NCBI GenBank assembly: GCA_025054955.1
Contig: JANWZE010000013.1
Location: 1 to 39,043, forward strand
Length of the DNA: 39,043 bases
Source of the DNA: Blastocatellia bacterium
Lineage (GTDB): Bacteria > Acidobacteriota > Blastocatellia > HR10 > J050
Direction of reading: 5' to 3'
Positions within the stretch are counted from its first letter, which is position 1. Each line of letters opens with the position of its first letter. The notes under the pieces are model-generated. The model was not told the origin of the DNA. It saw only the letters and a list, made by a program, of their open reading frames with translations, and ran no database searches. Below, one piece after another: positions 1 through 8,578 of this stretch. A program made the position numbers and the translations under genes.

Positions 1-19
1 GGAATTCGTTCCATGCTGT

Positions 20-1411
20 TCATCGTTCATCGTTGAGGGTTATCTCAGATTGCTCATTGAGCAATGACCAGGCATCAGCAGCGCGGACTGCCTCTGGTAA
101 TCGGCGTTTGGTGGTCAACAAAATGCCGGAGGATTGCTCTCGACGGAGGTTCCCGTGCGTTGCTCGCAGCACCGCCACCACATCCAGCAGAGCGCTTCCG
201 TCGTAATAGCCGTCTTCAAAACTCACCAGCACGCTGGCGGGGTGTTCGACATGGTTGGTGAGTCCTTCCCAGAGGCGGCGCACGGCGTCCGGATAGATGT
301 GCGCATGCGTGGCTTCAAACAGATCAGCATCTGCAATGAATCCATCAGCGCGGACGCGTCCCTGCCGTTGCAGTTCGGCGATGATCGGATTCAGTTGAAG
401 CGGATCGCCCACATCCGTGACATAGCTGTAGTAGCCGTCCCGGTGCACGATACGCGCCCGCCCGGAGCGGGCGACCAGATAGACGGTGTCGTGTTGTTTG
501 TAAGCGGCCAGGTCAACGCCCGGCGTGCGCGCGGCCGCCACGGCCACATGCTGCTCGTAGGCTTCGCGTGTATAAAGGACGGCGCAACCAACCAGTCCGT
601 AGCGCGGTTGAACGACGCTGCGCTCATCTTTCATCCCTGAATCGAGTCGAAACCCCAGGCGTTCCAATTCAGGTTTCAGATTGACTTTGCGGTAGCGGGT
701 GAAATGATTGCCGTGATCGGAAAAGAGCGTGATGTCTACCTGCCCGTTCGCCTTCCGGATGAGCTGCTGGCAGGTTTTATCCAGCGTAGCAAGGAAATTG
801 CGCAGGAGCCACTCACCACCAATGTGCGCCAGTGGATCAGTGGAGCCAAGATAGGCAATGAACGTAGAAGCGGTTGACTTTTCAAACTTCCGGCGAATTT
901 TCATCAGTGTCAGCCGCGCATCGAGCCAGGGGCTTACCGGCGGCACTGCATACTCCAGCGTCATGGTGACACCCGATGGATGGTAATCGAATAGCTCGCG
1001 AAATGTGCCTTCAATGAACGTCTTTCGCCGGAAACGCGCGAAGAAGCCGCCGCGCATCCGGTCACTTGTGGGGTCATAGTAGTAGTCCTCGTACCCTCGC
1101 GCTTCGGGTGCGCCCAGCGGTTGGAGAATTTCAATCACAGCAGGATTCGTCAGCGTCGGAAACGGAGCGATCAACCGCGCCGGCGGTTGGAAAACGCGAA
1201 ACTGCCCTTGGTCATACATCTTCTGGAGCGTCGAGAATCCAACACCATCCAAGCAGATGATGAGATGGCGCCGGACAGATGCGCCTTCACTCCTTAAGGA
1301 ACGAGCAGATTGGTCATGGCACGTGGCTGATGAATTCCACCCGATCATCGGATGGGCCAGTATAACCAATGTGAAACGTTTCAGCATCCGTGTGAGTGCT
1401 CTTTTCATCAT
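20..1411 (-). CDS. Alkaline-phosphatase-superfamily phosphodiesterase/nucleotide pyrophosphatase-like protein
   Basis: 463 residues with the metal-site signature of type I phosphodiesterases. LDGVG has metal-ligand Asp55. FPTLTNP at 84-90 holds the likely Thr/Ser nucleophile. DPLAH gives Asp192 and His196, and FSDHGNH gives Asp232, His233 and His236. Enzymes of this superfamily hydrolyse phosphate mono- or diesters or sulfates with two metal ions; the substrate cannot be read from sequence. The first 22 residues (basic, then hydrophobic) could be a weak signal peptide, but no clear cleavage site follows, so the compartment is open. Start codons at 1411, 1408 and 1387 are all possible and none has a convincing ribosome site. 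It is divergent from the biotin-carrier-like gene across 485 bases. Confidence 0.8.
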   Translation of the reverse strand: MMKRALTRMLKRFTLVILAHPMIGWNSSATCHDQSARSLRSEGASVRRHLIICLDGVGFSTLQKMYDQGQFRVFQPPARLIAPFPTLTNPAVIEILQPLGAPEARGYEDYYYDPTSDRMRGGFFARFRRKTFIEGTFRELFDYHPSGVTMTLEYAVPPVSPWLDARLTLMKIRRKFEKSTASTFIAYLGSTDPLAHIGGEWLLRNFLATLDKTCQQLIRKANGQVDITLFSDHGNHFTRYRKVNLKPELERLGFRLDSGMKDERSVVQPRYGLVGCAVLYTREAYEQHVAVAAARTPGVDLAAYKQHDTVYLVARSGRARIVHRDGYYSYVTDVGDPLQLNPIIAELQRQGRVRADGFIADADLFEATHAHIYPDAVRRLWEGLTNHVEHPASVLVSFEDGYYDGSALLDVVAVLRATHGNLRREQSSGILLTTKRRLPEAVRAADAWSLLNEQSEITLNDER

Positions 1412-1896
1412 GCTCTTTTATGACCGGCGCATTTTATCACGTTCGATCAACTCATTCACCGTTGCCCGATCGTCCGAGAGAACTTAATGGCATTCGCGCG
1501 AGCCGGATGTCAACAGCATCGGCGGTCGGCTGCTTGATTTTGGCGATGCCCGCCTTTTCATCTTTCAGCCTCCTCTTTCGGCGAAGGCACAACACCCCCC
1601 ATCGGAGCCGTGGCGCGCGTGTCGGCGCCCTGGGCGTCTGATTTTCTGTTTGGCCCCGAATGGCATTGAGCCGGTTGTTCACGGACGTGCGGCTGCACAT
1701 TCCACTCCTGTCTTGAACTGACCTTCTCATCAGCGCAGAAACAGCGTCGAATCGCTCGCAGCGGCGATTGATCAAATGGAGTCTTTAACGTTCGTCTCAA
1801 GCCCGCCAGGACGACCATTGACAAGTAGGCTGACACTCTATAGCTTCATGACCTCCTTTCGAGAGCCGGCGACGAGAGGTCTTATCGGAATTCATC
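1412..1896. other. Intergenic region between divergent genes
   Basis: 485 bases with no recognisable gene. Two overlapping minus-strand ORFs of about 100 codons lie here, but their arginine-rich, low-complexity translations resemble nothing and have no ribosome site. Only a sigma70-like promoter near the right end (1818-1846) is called. Confidence 0.5.
1818..1846 (+). promoter_or_regulatory. Candidate sigma70 promoter for the biotin-carrier-like/TrpF-like pair
   Basis: A consensus -35 box TTGACA (1818-1823) is followed after 17 bases by TAGCTT (1841-1846), a weak -10. An alternative -10, TATAGC (1839-1844), has a 15-base spacer. Transcription would start near 1853, leaving a leader of about 45 bases before the ATG at 1897. 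This is sequence evidence only. Confidence 0.4.
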
Positions 1897-2514
1897 ATGC
1901 ACCCAACGCTTCCAGTGCTGATTGATCGAGGAAACGCTCAAGAAGGAATTTTTCTCGTTCGAGCGCCGGCCATTGGGCTTTATCGGCTTGCGCCGCGCGT
2001 CGGAGCAATGCTCAGTCCCGGCAGTGTTGTGGGGCGGCTGCGTGTATTGCACCGGGATTACGAGTTGCTGTTACCGCCAGATGTTTGGGGGCAGGTCGGT
2101 CGGGTGTTAGTTGAGGATAAGATCACGCCGGTTGAATATGGGCAAGTGTTGTTTGAGTTGCGCCAGCGTGGGGTAGAAGCCACGCTGGCAGAGGGCGACC
2201 TGGCTGCTATCGAGCGCGTCCCGGCTGGTGAAGGCGGCATAGCAATTGTCTCGCCAACCGATGGCGTCTTTTACCTGAAGCCCCATCCAACCGCTGAGCC
2301 GTATGTCCGCCTCAATGACCGCGTCAGCGAAGGACAGGTGTTAGGCTTAGTCGAAGTGATGAAATGTTTCAACCCGATTCAATATGGCGGGCCAGACTTG
2401 CCCGAGCAAGCAGAAGTGGTAGAAATTTGCGTTGCCGACGGCGCCGAGATTAAATCCGGTCAAGTATTGTTCCGTGTGCGGTCAGCAACTCAGGAAACAG
2501 GCCAGACAACCTGA
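1897..2514 (+). CDS. Biotin/lipoyl carrier protein, two tandem domains (AccB-like)
   Basis: 205 residues. The C-terminal half (about 117-195) is a biotinyl/lipoyl hammerhead domain. LVEVMKC carries the presumed biotinylated lysine Lys156, in the place of the usual E-A-M-K-M, and a typical second half ends in SGQVLFRV. The N-terminal half (about 17-88) has the same rhythm: APAIG, then a strand ending VLHRDYELLLPP, then VEYGQVLFEL. It has no Met-Lys motif, so it looks like a degenerate copy of the fold. The family carries CO2 on biotin in acetyl-CoA or related carboxylases, but no biotin carboxylase or carboxyltransferase gene is present here. Its stop shares one base with the start of the next gene, so the two are probably translationally coupled. 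The ribosome site is weak (GGAA about 8 bases upstream). Confidence 0.75.
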   Translation: MHPTLPVLIDRGNAQEGIFLVRAPAIGLYRLAPRVGAMLSPGSVVGRLRVLHRDYELLLPPDVWGQVGRVLVEDKITPVEYGQVLFELRQRGVEATLAEGDLAAIERVPAGEGGIAIVSPTDGVFYLKPHPTAEPYVRLNDRVSEGQVLGLVEVMKCFNPIQYGGPDLPEQAEVVEICVADGAEIKSGQVLFRVRSATQETGQTT

Positions 2515-3203
2515 TGGAACCAACACGCAAGCCCCGTGTCAAGATTTGTTGCATTAGCAGTGTAGAGGAAGCCTGGATGGCCATCCGGCATGGCGCGTCA
2601 GCGTTGGGCTTGGTCTCTGAGATGCCGAGCGGTCCTGGCGTCATTGCTGATGAATTGATTGCCGAGATTGCAGCGATTGTGCCGCCGGGGGTGGCTTCCT
2701 TTCTGCTGACGAGCCGGCAGGACGCGGCAGCAATCATTGAGCAGCAACGGCGGCTGGGCGTCAACGCAATTCAAATCTGTGATCGGCTTCACTCAGGTTC
2801 CTACCAAGAGATTCGCGCAGCATTGCCCGGCATCCGTCTGATTCAAGTGATTCATGTGACAGGCCAGGAGTCATGGGCTGAAGCAGTGGCTGTTGCCCCG
2901 CATGTGGACGCATTGTTGCTGGATTCAGGAAATCCATCGTTGCCGGTCAAAGAGCTGGGCGGGACCGGACGGCTGCATGATTGGCGCATCAGCCAGCGCA
3001 TTAGGGAATCGGTGAGCGTGCCGGTCTTTCTGGCCGGCGGTTTGACTCCTGAAAACGTGACTGACGCCATCCGCTGCGTCGGCCCATTTGGCCTGGATGT
3101 ATGTAGCGGCGTTCGCACTGACGGAAAGCTCGATCCCGTCAAGCTGGGTCGGTTTTTTGCTCGCGTTGCTGCCTACGCAGAGAGCGGGTCCGATGGACTG
3201 TAA
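2514..3203 (+). CDS. TrpF-like (phosphoribosylanthranilate isomerase superfamily) protein
   Basis: 229 residues in a TIM-barrel pattern matching TrpF. It starts with VKICC (Cys12 at the TrpF catalytic Cys position) and has LLLDS with Asp137 at the catalytic Asp position. It also has GGTG at 149-152, then LAGGLTPENV and a final GLDVCSGVR phosphate-binding turn. TrpF isomerises phosphoribosylanthranilate in tryptophan synthesis. Three signatures differ: the usual KICG is KICC; the S-P-R loop, whose Arg binds the anthranilate carboxylate, is S-G-P-G; and the usual Q-L-H-G is Q-I-C-D. No other trp gene is nearby, and the gene is fused by one base to a biotin-carrier-like gene. It may therefore be a distinct subfamily with another substrate. 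Fold is confident, reaction is not. Confidence 0.72.
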   Translation: MEPTRKPRVKICCISSVEEAWMAIRHGASALGLVSEMPSGPGVIADELIAEIAAIVPPGVASFLLTSRQDAAAIIEQQRRLGVNAIQICDRLHSGSYQEIRAALPGIRLIQVIHVTGQESWAEAVAVAPHVDALLLDSGNPSLPVKELGGTGRLHDWRISQRIRESVSVPVFLAGGLTPENVTDAIRCVGPFGLDVCSGVRTDGKLDPVKLGRFFARVAAYAESGSDGL

Positions 3204-3213
3204 CGGGTGTTTC

Positions 3214-3267
3214 ACTCTAGTCCGACTACTAGAGTCAGCATTGCAAAAATGAAACGATTTTTTCATT
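3214..3267 (+). terminator. Candidate terminator: two consecutive hairpins after the TrpF-like gene
   Basis: Eleven bases past the stop, ACTCTAGT (3214-3221) and ACTAGAGT (3228-3235) form a perfect 8-bp stem with a 6-base loop. A second stem follows, AATGAAA (3248-3254) with TTTCATT (3261-3267). The only T run is in the second loop rather than after a stem, so intrinsic termination is plausible but not classical. Confidence 0.35.
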
Positions 3268-3612
3268 GTGTCACGGTTCACTGCTGGTGACCTGAATCGG
3301 TAATCCTTCCAGGATCAGTCAATAAACCGACGGCAGGCAGCAGCTCCATTCTCGGCACATGAGTTGCTCAATCAAGTGCGGCAGCCAAAAGCATGACAGC
3401 CGAGTGGATGACAGACCGTTTGGTAAGATTGGAAACTGACACATCGGCGTCAGGTTTTTGGTAAACGCCAAATCTTTGTTAAAGGAGAGAAGCGGCAATA
3501 GAGGAACGCAGCCGATCATGGAACAATGCGACGAGCATTGTCTGAATTACTCAGGCTGATTCCTCGAACGAAAATTTCGGTTCATTGACACCCGTACCTA
3601 GAATCACTGGTT

Positions 3613-3651
3613 ACAGGCTTCAATCGGTTGATCGAGCCGGTTGAAGCCTGT
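3613..3651. repeat. Perfect 11-bp inverted repeat (REP-like hairpin)
   Basis: ACAGGCTTCAA (3613-3623) is exactly complementary to TTGAAGCCTGT (3641-3651). The 17-base loop can extend pairing through CGG/CCG. It sits about 120 bases upstream of the subtilase start. No T run follows, so it looks more like a dispersed palindromic element than a terminator. Confidence 0.7.
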
Positions 3652-3772
3652 GCTATTTCTGAGGGCTTGTATCGAGGCGTTCACTTTTCACAGGATTGAC
3701 AGGCTCTCCGGCCTGCGGCTACTTTTGGTTTGTGCAAAGCTTGATCTCATTCACGCCAAGGAGCGCCTGTTT

Positions 3773-5533
3773 ATGACAAGACCCATCGCTTTTATGTTAT
3801 TGCTGAGTGCTGCGTTGTTGAGTTGGAACAACGCGCCTGCCACCGCCTCTGGCCGAACGCCTTCGATCCAGGTTGTGCCCAATGAGTTGATTGTCGGGTT
3901 TCACCGAGGCGTCCTTGTCCCGGAGCGAAATCTCTACGACAAGGCACTCACCGACGTGCCCAATCCGGTGTTGTCACACTTGAGGACGACGCAAGGTCTG
4001 ATCGGTGTTGAGCGGCTCATTCCTGATGAAGTGCCGCGCGTGTCGGCTAAGGCTGCTCCGGTTTTGCCCAACCTGGCTGGACGCACGCCGACGTTGGATG
4101 ACGTTGCGCTCATTTTCAACTACTACGGCATGGATCGTGTATTTCTGCTGCGCTTCTCGCGGACGATTGATCCATGGCAGATGGCCGAACAACTGGAGCG
4201 TGACTATCCGGGTCTCGTCGAGTATGCTGAGCCTAATATCATCCGTCAATTGGACCTCATCCCCAATGATCCGCGCTTTCCTTTGTCTTATCACTTGCTT
4301 CATCGTATCACTGATCCGACGCGTCGCGCCGACATCCGCGCGCCGGAAGCATGGGACATTACCGTCGGCAGCAATGCTGTTGTTATCGCGATACTAGATA
4401 CCGGCGTGTTTTTTGACCACCAAGACCTGGCCGGCGGGAAACTGTTGACCGGGCGCAGCCTGACCGGCGGCTCCGGGCGACCCAATGATGTAGTCGGGCA
4501 TGGCACCGGCGTGGCCGGTGTTGCTGCGGCCAATAGCAATAATGGACTGGATGTGGCCAGTGTATGCTGGAATTGCAAACTACTGCCGGTGCGCGTGTGC
4601 GGTACGAACGGTTGCCCATTGTCGGCTATTGCCAGTGGCATCAGTTATGCCGTTACACAAGCGCCCCAGGGCGTGAAAGTCATCAACATGAGCTTTGGCG
4701 GGCCCAGCTCAACTCAGACTGAAGTCCGCGCGATTCAGAGCGCCTTGGCAGCTAATATCATGTGCACGGCATCGGCCGGTAACGGTGGAGAGGATGGCAT
4801 TGGCGATAACAACGACGAAGGGTTACATTTCCCCAGCAGTCACTCCGTTGACTTTGCTAACGTGATTGCCGTTGCGGCCTCCAATCGCTTTAACCGATTA
4901 GCTTCATTTTCCAACTTCGGCAAAGAGACGGTCACGCTGGCAGCGCCCGGCGATGGTATCTGGACGACCGTGCCAACCGATACGAATTTGGAATTGGGCT
5001 TTGCAGCAGGTGTTGCTCAACTAAGCGGCACATCGTTCGCTGCGCCGGTTGTAGCCGGTGCCGTCGGTCTGCTCTATTCTCAATTTCCAAACATCACCGT
5101 GCAGGAAATTCGCGCGCGATTGATCGGCAGCGTGGATCGTTTTGACGTGTTTGCCAACACCACGGTCGCCGGTGGCCGGCTCAATGCCTTCCGCGCCTTA
5201 GAAAACGATTTGAACCCGCCGGCGGCGGTGATGGATTTGGCGGTCGAGCCGGGCCAGTCAAGCAAGCTCGTGTGGACGGCGCCGGGCGATGATGGGTTGG
5301 ATGGGCAGGCCGCGTTTTATGAGATTCGCTACTCACGCCAGCCGATTACGGCAGCCAATTTCGATAAGGCAGCGAAGCTTGAGCATCGGCTCTTTCCGGG
5401 CGCGGCAGGCGCTGCTGAGTCGCTCGCTCTTCCAAATTTGCCATCGGGCACGTATTACTTTGCCGTTCGAGCCATTGACAATGTCGGCAACAAAGGCCCG
5501 GTGTCACCCTCCGTCCGCGTTCATCTGAACTGA
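3773..5533 (+). CDS. Secreted subtilisin-like serine protease (S8) with C-terminal FnIII-like domain
   Basis: 586 residues from the ATG at 3773. This start is preferred over an upstream in-frame ATG because AAGGAG lies 9 bases before it and a classic signal peptide follows (hydrophobic to about residue 20, ending ATASG). The pro-region is about 27-180. The S8 catalytic set is complete: Asp209 in ILDTG, His243 in GHGTG, oxyanion Asn337 in SAGNG, and Ser421 in LSGTSFAAP. Four cysteines between 265 and 281 may form disulfides, in keeping with export. Residues about 491-586 form a fibronectin type III-like domain, often used for substrate or surface binding. The likely role is extracellular or periplasmic protein degradation. 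It stands alone, 73 bases before the kinase gene. Confidence 0.92.
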   Translation: MTRPIAFMLLLSAALLSWNNAPATASGRTPSIQVVPNELIVGFHRGVLVPERNLYDKALTDVPNPVLSHLRTTQGLIGVERLIPDEVPRVSAKAAPVLPNLAGRTPTLDDVALIFNYYGMDRVFLLRFSRTIDPWQMAEQLERDYPGLVEYAEPNIIRQLDLIPNDPRFPLSYHLLHRITDPTRRADIRAPEAWDITVGSNAVVIAILDTGVFFDHQDLAGGKLLTGRSLTGGSGRPNDVVGHGTGVAGVAAANSNNGLDVASVCWNCKLLPVRVCGTNGCPLSAIASGISYAVTQAPQGVKVINMSFGGPSSTQTEVRAIQSALAANIMCTASAGNGGEDGIGDNNDEGLHFPSSHSVDFANVIAVAASNRFNRLASFSNFGKETVTLAAPGDGIWTTVPTDTNLELGFAAGVAQLSGTSFAAPVVAGAVGLLYSQFPNITVQEIRARLIGSVDRFDVFANTTVAGGRLNAFRALENDLNPPAAVMDLAVEPGQSSKLVWTAPGDDGLDGQAAFYEIRYSRQPITAANFDKAAKLEHRLFPGAAGAAESLALPNLPSGTYYFAVRAIDNVGNKGPVSPSVRVHLN

Positions 5534-5606
5534 TGATGACGTTGCGATGAATCATCAGCCGGCGTGTGGATGCGTCTGAGCCACACGTCGGCATCCCTCT
5601 CTGGTC

Positions 5607-6539
5607 ATGGCCTTCGGACTTCCACTGCCTCAGCATAGACCGTTTGATGTGGTCGGCCTTGGCCTCAATGCGATGGATTACCTCATCACAGTCCCATACT
5701 ACCCCGCTTTCAATTCAAAAGTCGAATTCCTCAATTACGCAGTGAAGCCGGGCGGTCAGGTTGCCACAGCGATGGCGGCGCTGGCGCGGTTGGGCGCGCG
5801 CGTCCGCTACATTGGCGCTGTCGGTTCTGATGATGTGGGTCAGAAACAGATCGCTTCGTTGGTGGAAGCCGGCGTTGAATGTTCGCGCGTGCGCGTGGTT
5901 GATCAAGCCAGCAGCCAACTCGCGTTCATCATCATTGATCAGCGGACGGGAGAACGCACGATCATCTGGTCGCGTGATGCGCGGCTCGCCATACAGCCGG
6001 ATCACTTAGATCACGAGGCCATCACTGCCGGTCGCATTCTTCATCTGGACGGCCATGATGTCGCTGCCGGCGTTCAAGCAGCGCGGTGGGCCCGCCAGGC
6101 GGGCATGCCGGTTGTGATTGACGTAGACAATGCCTATCCGGGAATCGAAGAGCTGCTGCCGCTGGTTGATTATCTCGTTACATCAGCCGATTTCCCTCAG
6201 CGCGTGACGGGACTAACCGATCATCGCGAAGGCTTGAAGGCGTTGAAAGAGCGGTTCGGTAATTATTTCGTTGCGATGACCCTCGGCGCGGACGGCGCGC
6301 TTGCCTATCACCAAGGCCAGTACGTTCACGTCCCCGGCTTCCAGGTCGAATGTCGTGATACAACGGGCGCGGGCGATGCGTTTCATGGCGGATTCATTTA
6401 CGGACTATTGCAAGGGATGAGCCTGATCGAAACGCTGCGATTTGCCAATGCCGTCGCGGCGCTCAATTGCCGTGAACTGGGAGCACGCGGCGGCTTACCA
6501 ACGCTCGAGGAAGTAGAAGCCTTGCTGCGTGCGCAATGA
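5607..6539 (+). CDS. PfkB-family carbohydrate/nucleoside kinase
   Basis: 310 residues, usual for the ribokinase-like family. The first signature spans about 48-64 (PGGQVATAMAALARLG). The second is DTTGAGDAF at 251-259, with catalytic base Asp257 and the anion hole made by GAGD. The family phosphorylates sugars or nucleosides (ribose, fructose, adenosine, KDG and others) with ATP in the cytoplasm; the substrate cannot be told from sequence. No clear ribosome site precedes the ATG. It ends 24 bases from the convergent proline dehydrogenase, so no sugar operon helps identify the substrate. Confidence 0.87.
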   Translation: MAFGLPLPQHRPFDVVGLGLNAMDYLITVPYYPAFNSKVEFLNYAVKPGGQVATAMAALARLGARVRYIGAVGSDDVGQKQIASLVEAGVECSRVRVVDQASSQLAFIIIDQRTGERTIIWSRDARLAIQPDHLDHEAITAGRILHLDGHDVAAGVQAARWARQAGMPVVIDVDNAYPGIEELLPLVDYLVTSADFPQRVTGLTDHREGLKALKERFGNYFVAMTLGADGALAYHQGQYVHVPGFQVECRDTTGAGDAFHGGFIYGLLQGMSLIETLRFANAVAALNCRELGARGGLPTLEEVEALLRAQ

Positions 6540-6563
6540 GCAGGAGCCACGATTGACGGGTCG

Positions 6564-7412
6564 CTATTTCTTGAATAAGTTGCTCAACACAAACCAGACA
6601 TTCTCTTTTCGTTCACGCAAGCGCCGATAAAAGTAAGGCGCCCAGTGCGGCCCATAGGGGACATACGTGCGGATGTGATACCCTTCCTGCGCGAGCCTTT
6701 CTTGTGAATCAACCCGAATGCCGTAGAGCATCTGAAATTCGAATCGGTCACGACTGATCTGCTGCTCCGCCACAAATGCTTTGACGGCATTGATGATCAG
6801 CTCATCATGCGTGGCAATGCCCGGATAAACGCCCTCGGTGATGAGCCGTTTGGCCAGCTTGATAAACATCGGACGGATTTCTTTATCCATGCTTTGAAAG
6901 GCGATCTCGCGCGGTTCTTTGTAGGCGCCTTTGCAGAGCCGCACGCGAATTTTCTGACGATTCATCGCTTCGATGTCTGCTTCGCTCCGACGCAAGTAGG
7001 CTTGAATGACGATGCCAACATTGGAATTCTGTTCACGGAGCCGATACAAAAGGTCTATCGTGCGCTGCGTGTACGGCGAGCCTTCCATATCAAGGCGAAT
7101 GAAAATATCGTGCTCGGCGGCCTTCGCTACAACGGGCGCGATGAGCTGATAGCAAACCTCGTCGCTGACATCCATGCCAATTTGTGTGGGTTTGATCGAG
7201 ATGTTGGCGTCCAGTCGCGCGCGCCGAATATGATCAATCACGCCGAGGTATTCGTCGCGGATTTGTTCGGCGACGGTTCGTTCTTTCACGTGCTCGCCGA
7301 GCATGTTCACGGTCACATGAATGCCTTTGTCGTTAAGCTGCTGAATGACCGGAATGGCGGCGGTGAAATCCTCGCCCGCTACGAAGCGTTTGGCGAGAAA
7401 GAATAGGCTCAT
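6564..7412 (-). CDS. Proline dehydrogenase (FAD), monofunctional
   Basis: 282 residues from the ATG at 7412, chosen because AAGGA lies about 8 bases upstream; the frame is open for 33 more codons without similarity. Oxidises L-proline to pyrroline-5-carboxylate, passing electrons to FAD and then quinone. The barrel motifs of the family are all present in order: SIKPTQIG, RLDMEGS, VIQAYLRRSE, RLCKGAYKEP, FQMLYGI, and near the C-terminus YFYRRLRER with the paired arginines that bind the proline carboxylate. The N-terminus is short: it runs almost directly into RFVAG, without the helix of about 30 residues usual in monofunctional enzymes. No P5C dehydrogenase gene is nearby. Confidence 0.9.
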   Translation of the reverse strand: MSLFFLAKRFVAGEDFTAAIPVIQQLNDKGIHVTVNMLGEHVKERTVAEQIRDEYLGVIDHIRRARLDANISIKPTQIGMDVSDEVCYQLIAPVVAKAAEHDIFIRLDMEGSPYTQRTIDLLYRLREQNSNVGIVIQAYLRRSEADIEAMNRQKIRVRLCKGAYKEPREIAFQSMDKEIRPMFIKLAKRLITEGVYPGIATHDELIINAVKAFVAEQQISRDRFEFQMLYGIRVDSQERLAQEGYHIRTYVPYGPHWAPYFYRRLRERKENVWFVLSNLFKK

Positions 7413-7669
7413 ATTGTTATTCCTTGTTGGATTTTGGTTGGAACTTGGAGCGTAGTTATATTCGCCAATCTGAGACTTGTCAACCAGCGTCACTTTGGCT
7501 CGTTGCGCCAATGCTCGTCATTGTCGGCACGGCCACCATGGCGCTGATCGGCTGCGATAGGTGTTGCATGCTGGGTTAAGCGGACCTGAGATGGCGGCGC
7601 CACCTGGGCTGCCACATCGGGTCGCGCCGGTTGCTGTTGCCGCTCGGCTGTATTATTATGCCCGCCGTC

Positions 7670-8494
7670 ATGAGCAACGATTACCGATCACTCACGTGGG
7701 AGTGCGCTGACGCAGTCGCTGAGGTCGTACTGAGAGGGCCGGGCAAGGGCAATGCGATGGGGCCGGACTTCTGGCGCGAGGTGCCCGAAGTGTTCACCGC
7801 GCTGGATCAAGACGAGACGGTCCGTGTGGTGATCCTGCGCGGCGAGGGCAAACAGTTTAGTTACGGACTTGACGTGATGGCCATGATGAACGAGCTGGGG
7901 CCGCTCGTCATGGGCGAGCTTGGAGCAGCCAGCCGAGCGCGACTGCTGGAGCTGATTGGCCAGATGCAACGGGCAACCAACCGCATCGCTCATTGTCGAA
8001 AACCGGTCATTGCCGCCGTCCACGGGTGGTGCATCGGCGGTGGACTCGATGTCATCGCAGCCTGTGACATTCGGCTCTGTTCCGCCGATGCGAGGTTCAG
8101 CTTGCGTGAGGTCAAGTTAGCCATCGTGGCTGACATCGGTAGCCTGCAACGATTGCCATATATCATCGGTGAAGGCCACACGCGCGAACTCGCGTTCACA
8201 GGCAAAGACATTGATGCTGCTCACGCTCTGCGAATTGGGCTGGTCAATACTGTGTATGACTCACCCGAAGCGTTGCTCGACGCGGCGCGACAGATGGCCC
8301 GCGACATCGCTGCCAATCCGCCGCTTGTTGTGCAGGGAATTAAGCAGGTGATGAACTATCGCACCGACAGCGCCGTCGCCGATCAATTGCGTTACGCCGC
8401 TGTGTGGAATGCAGCGTTTTTGCCGTCAGCCGATCTGGCCGAAGCGATTGCTGCGCTCAGCGAGCGACGCGCGCCGCGTTTTCAAGGAGAATAA
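7670..8494 (+). CDS. Crotonase-family Delta3,5-Delta2,4-dienoyl-CoA isomerase-like enzyme
   Basis: 274 residues from the ATG at 7670; in-frame ATG 7658 and TTG 7631 are alternatives and none has a ribosome site. It is a crotonase by its oxyanion-hole segments (FSYGLD and HGWCIGGGLD). Three acidic residues match the dienoyl-CoA isomerase triad (rat ECH1 Asp176, Glu196, Asp204) at identical spacing of 20 and 8. Numbered from 7670, they are Asp127 in GGGLD, Glu147 in SLREV and Asp155 in VADIGSLQRLP. That last block is typical of ECH1 proteins. The enzyme shifts 3,5-dienoyl-CoA to 2,4-dienoyl-CoA during beta-oxidation of fatty acids with odd-position double bonds. The next gene encodes a likely 2,4-dienoyl-CoA reductase, the following step, which supports the assignment. 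ECH1 spacing is from memory. Confidence 0.8.
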   Translation: MSNDYRSLTWECADAVAEVVLRGPGKGNAMGPDFWREVPEVFTALDQDETVRVVILRGEGKQFSYGLDVMAMMNELGPLVMGELGAASRARLLELIGQMQRATNRIAHCRKPVIAAVHGWCIGGGLDVIAACDIRLCSADARFSLREVKLAIVADIGSLQRLPYIIGEGHTRELAFTGKDIDAAHALRIGLVNTVYDSPEALLDAARQMARDIAANPPLVVQGIKQVMNYRTDSAVADQLRYAAVWNAAFLPSADLAEAIAALSERRAPRFQGE

Positions 8495-8578
8495 TCGCGA
8501 GAACAATGGCCAAAGGAACAACGATCACAAGGACACAAATCAGGTGATGACTATTCACGCAAACAGGATCAATGGCGC

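Larger units (their letters stand above)
3204..3772. other. Intergenic region upstream of the subtilase
   Basis: 569 bases without a supportable gene. It holds a hairpin pair just after the TrpF-like stop and a long inverted repeat at 3613-3651. The protease frame is open from 3641, but codons before 3773 look like read-through of intergenic DNA. Confidence 0.5.

Noticed and set aside
1452-1836. Two overlapping minus-strand ORFs of about 100 codons in the first intergenic region
   Set aside because: Arg-rich, unlike any protein I know, no ribosome site, and overlapping each other in different frames.
3319-3519. 66-codon minus-strand ORF before the subtilase
   Set aside because: No ribosome site, no recognisable motif; the hydrophobic stretch is short and the region is between a terminator-like hairpin and a promoter region.
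7631-7669. Upstream TTG start for the dienoyl-CoA isomerase-like gene
   Set aside because: Adds an unconserved hydrophobic stretch; no ribosome site; ATG at 7670 lies closer to the family start.
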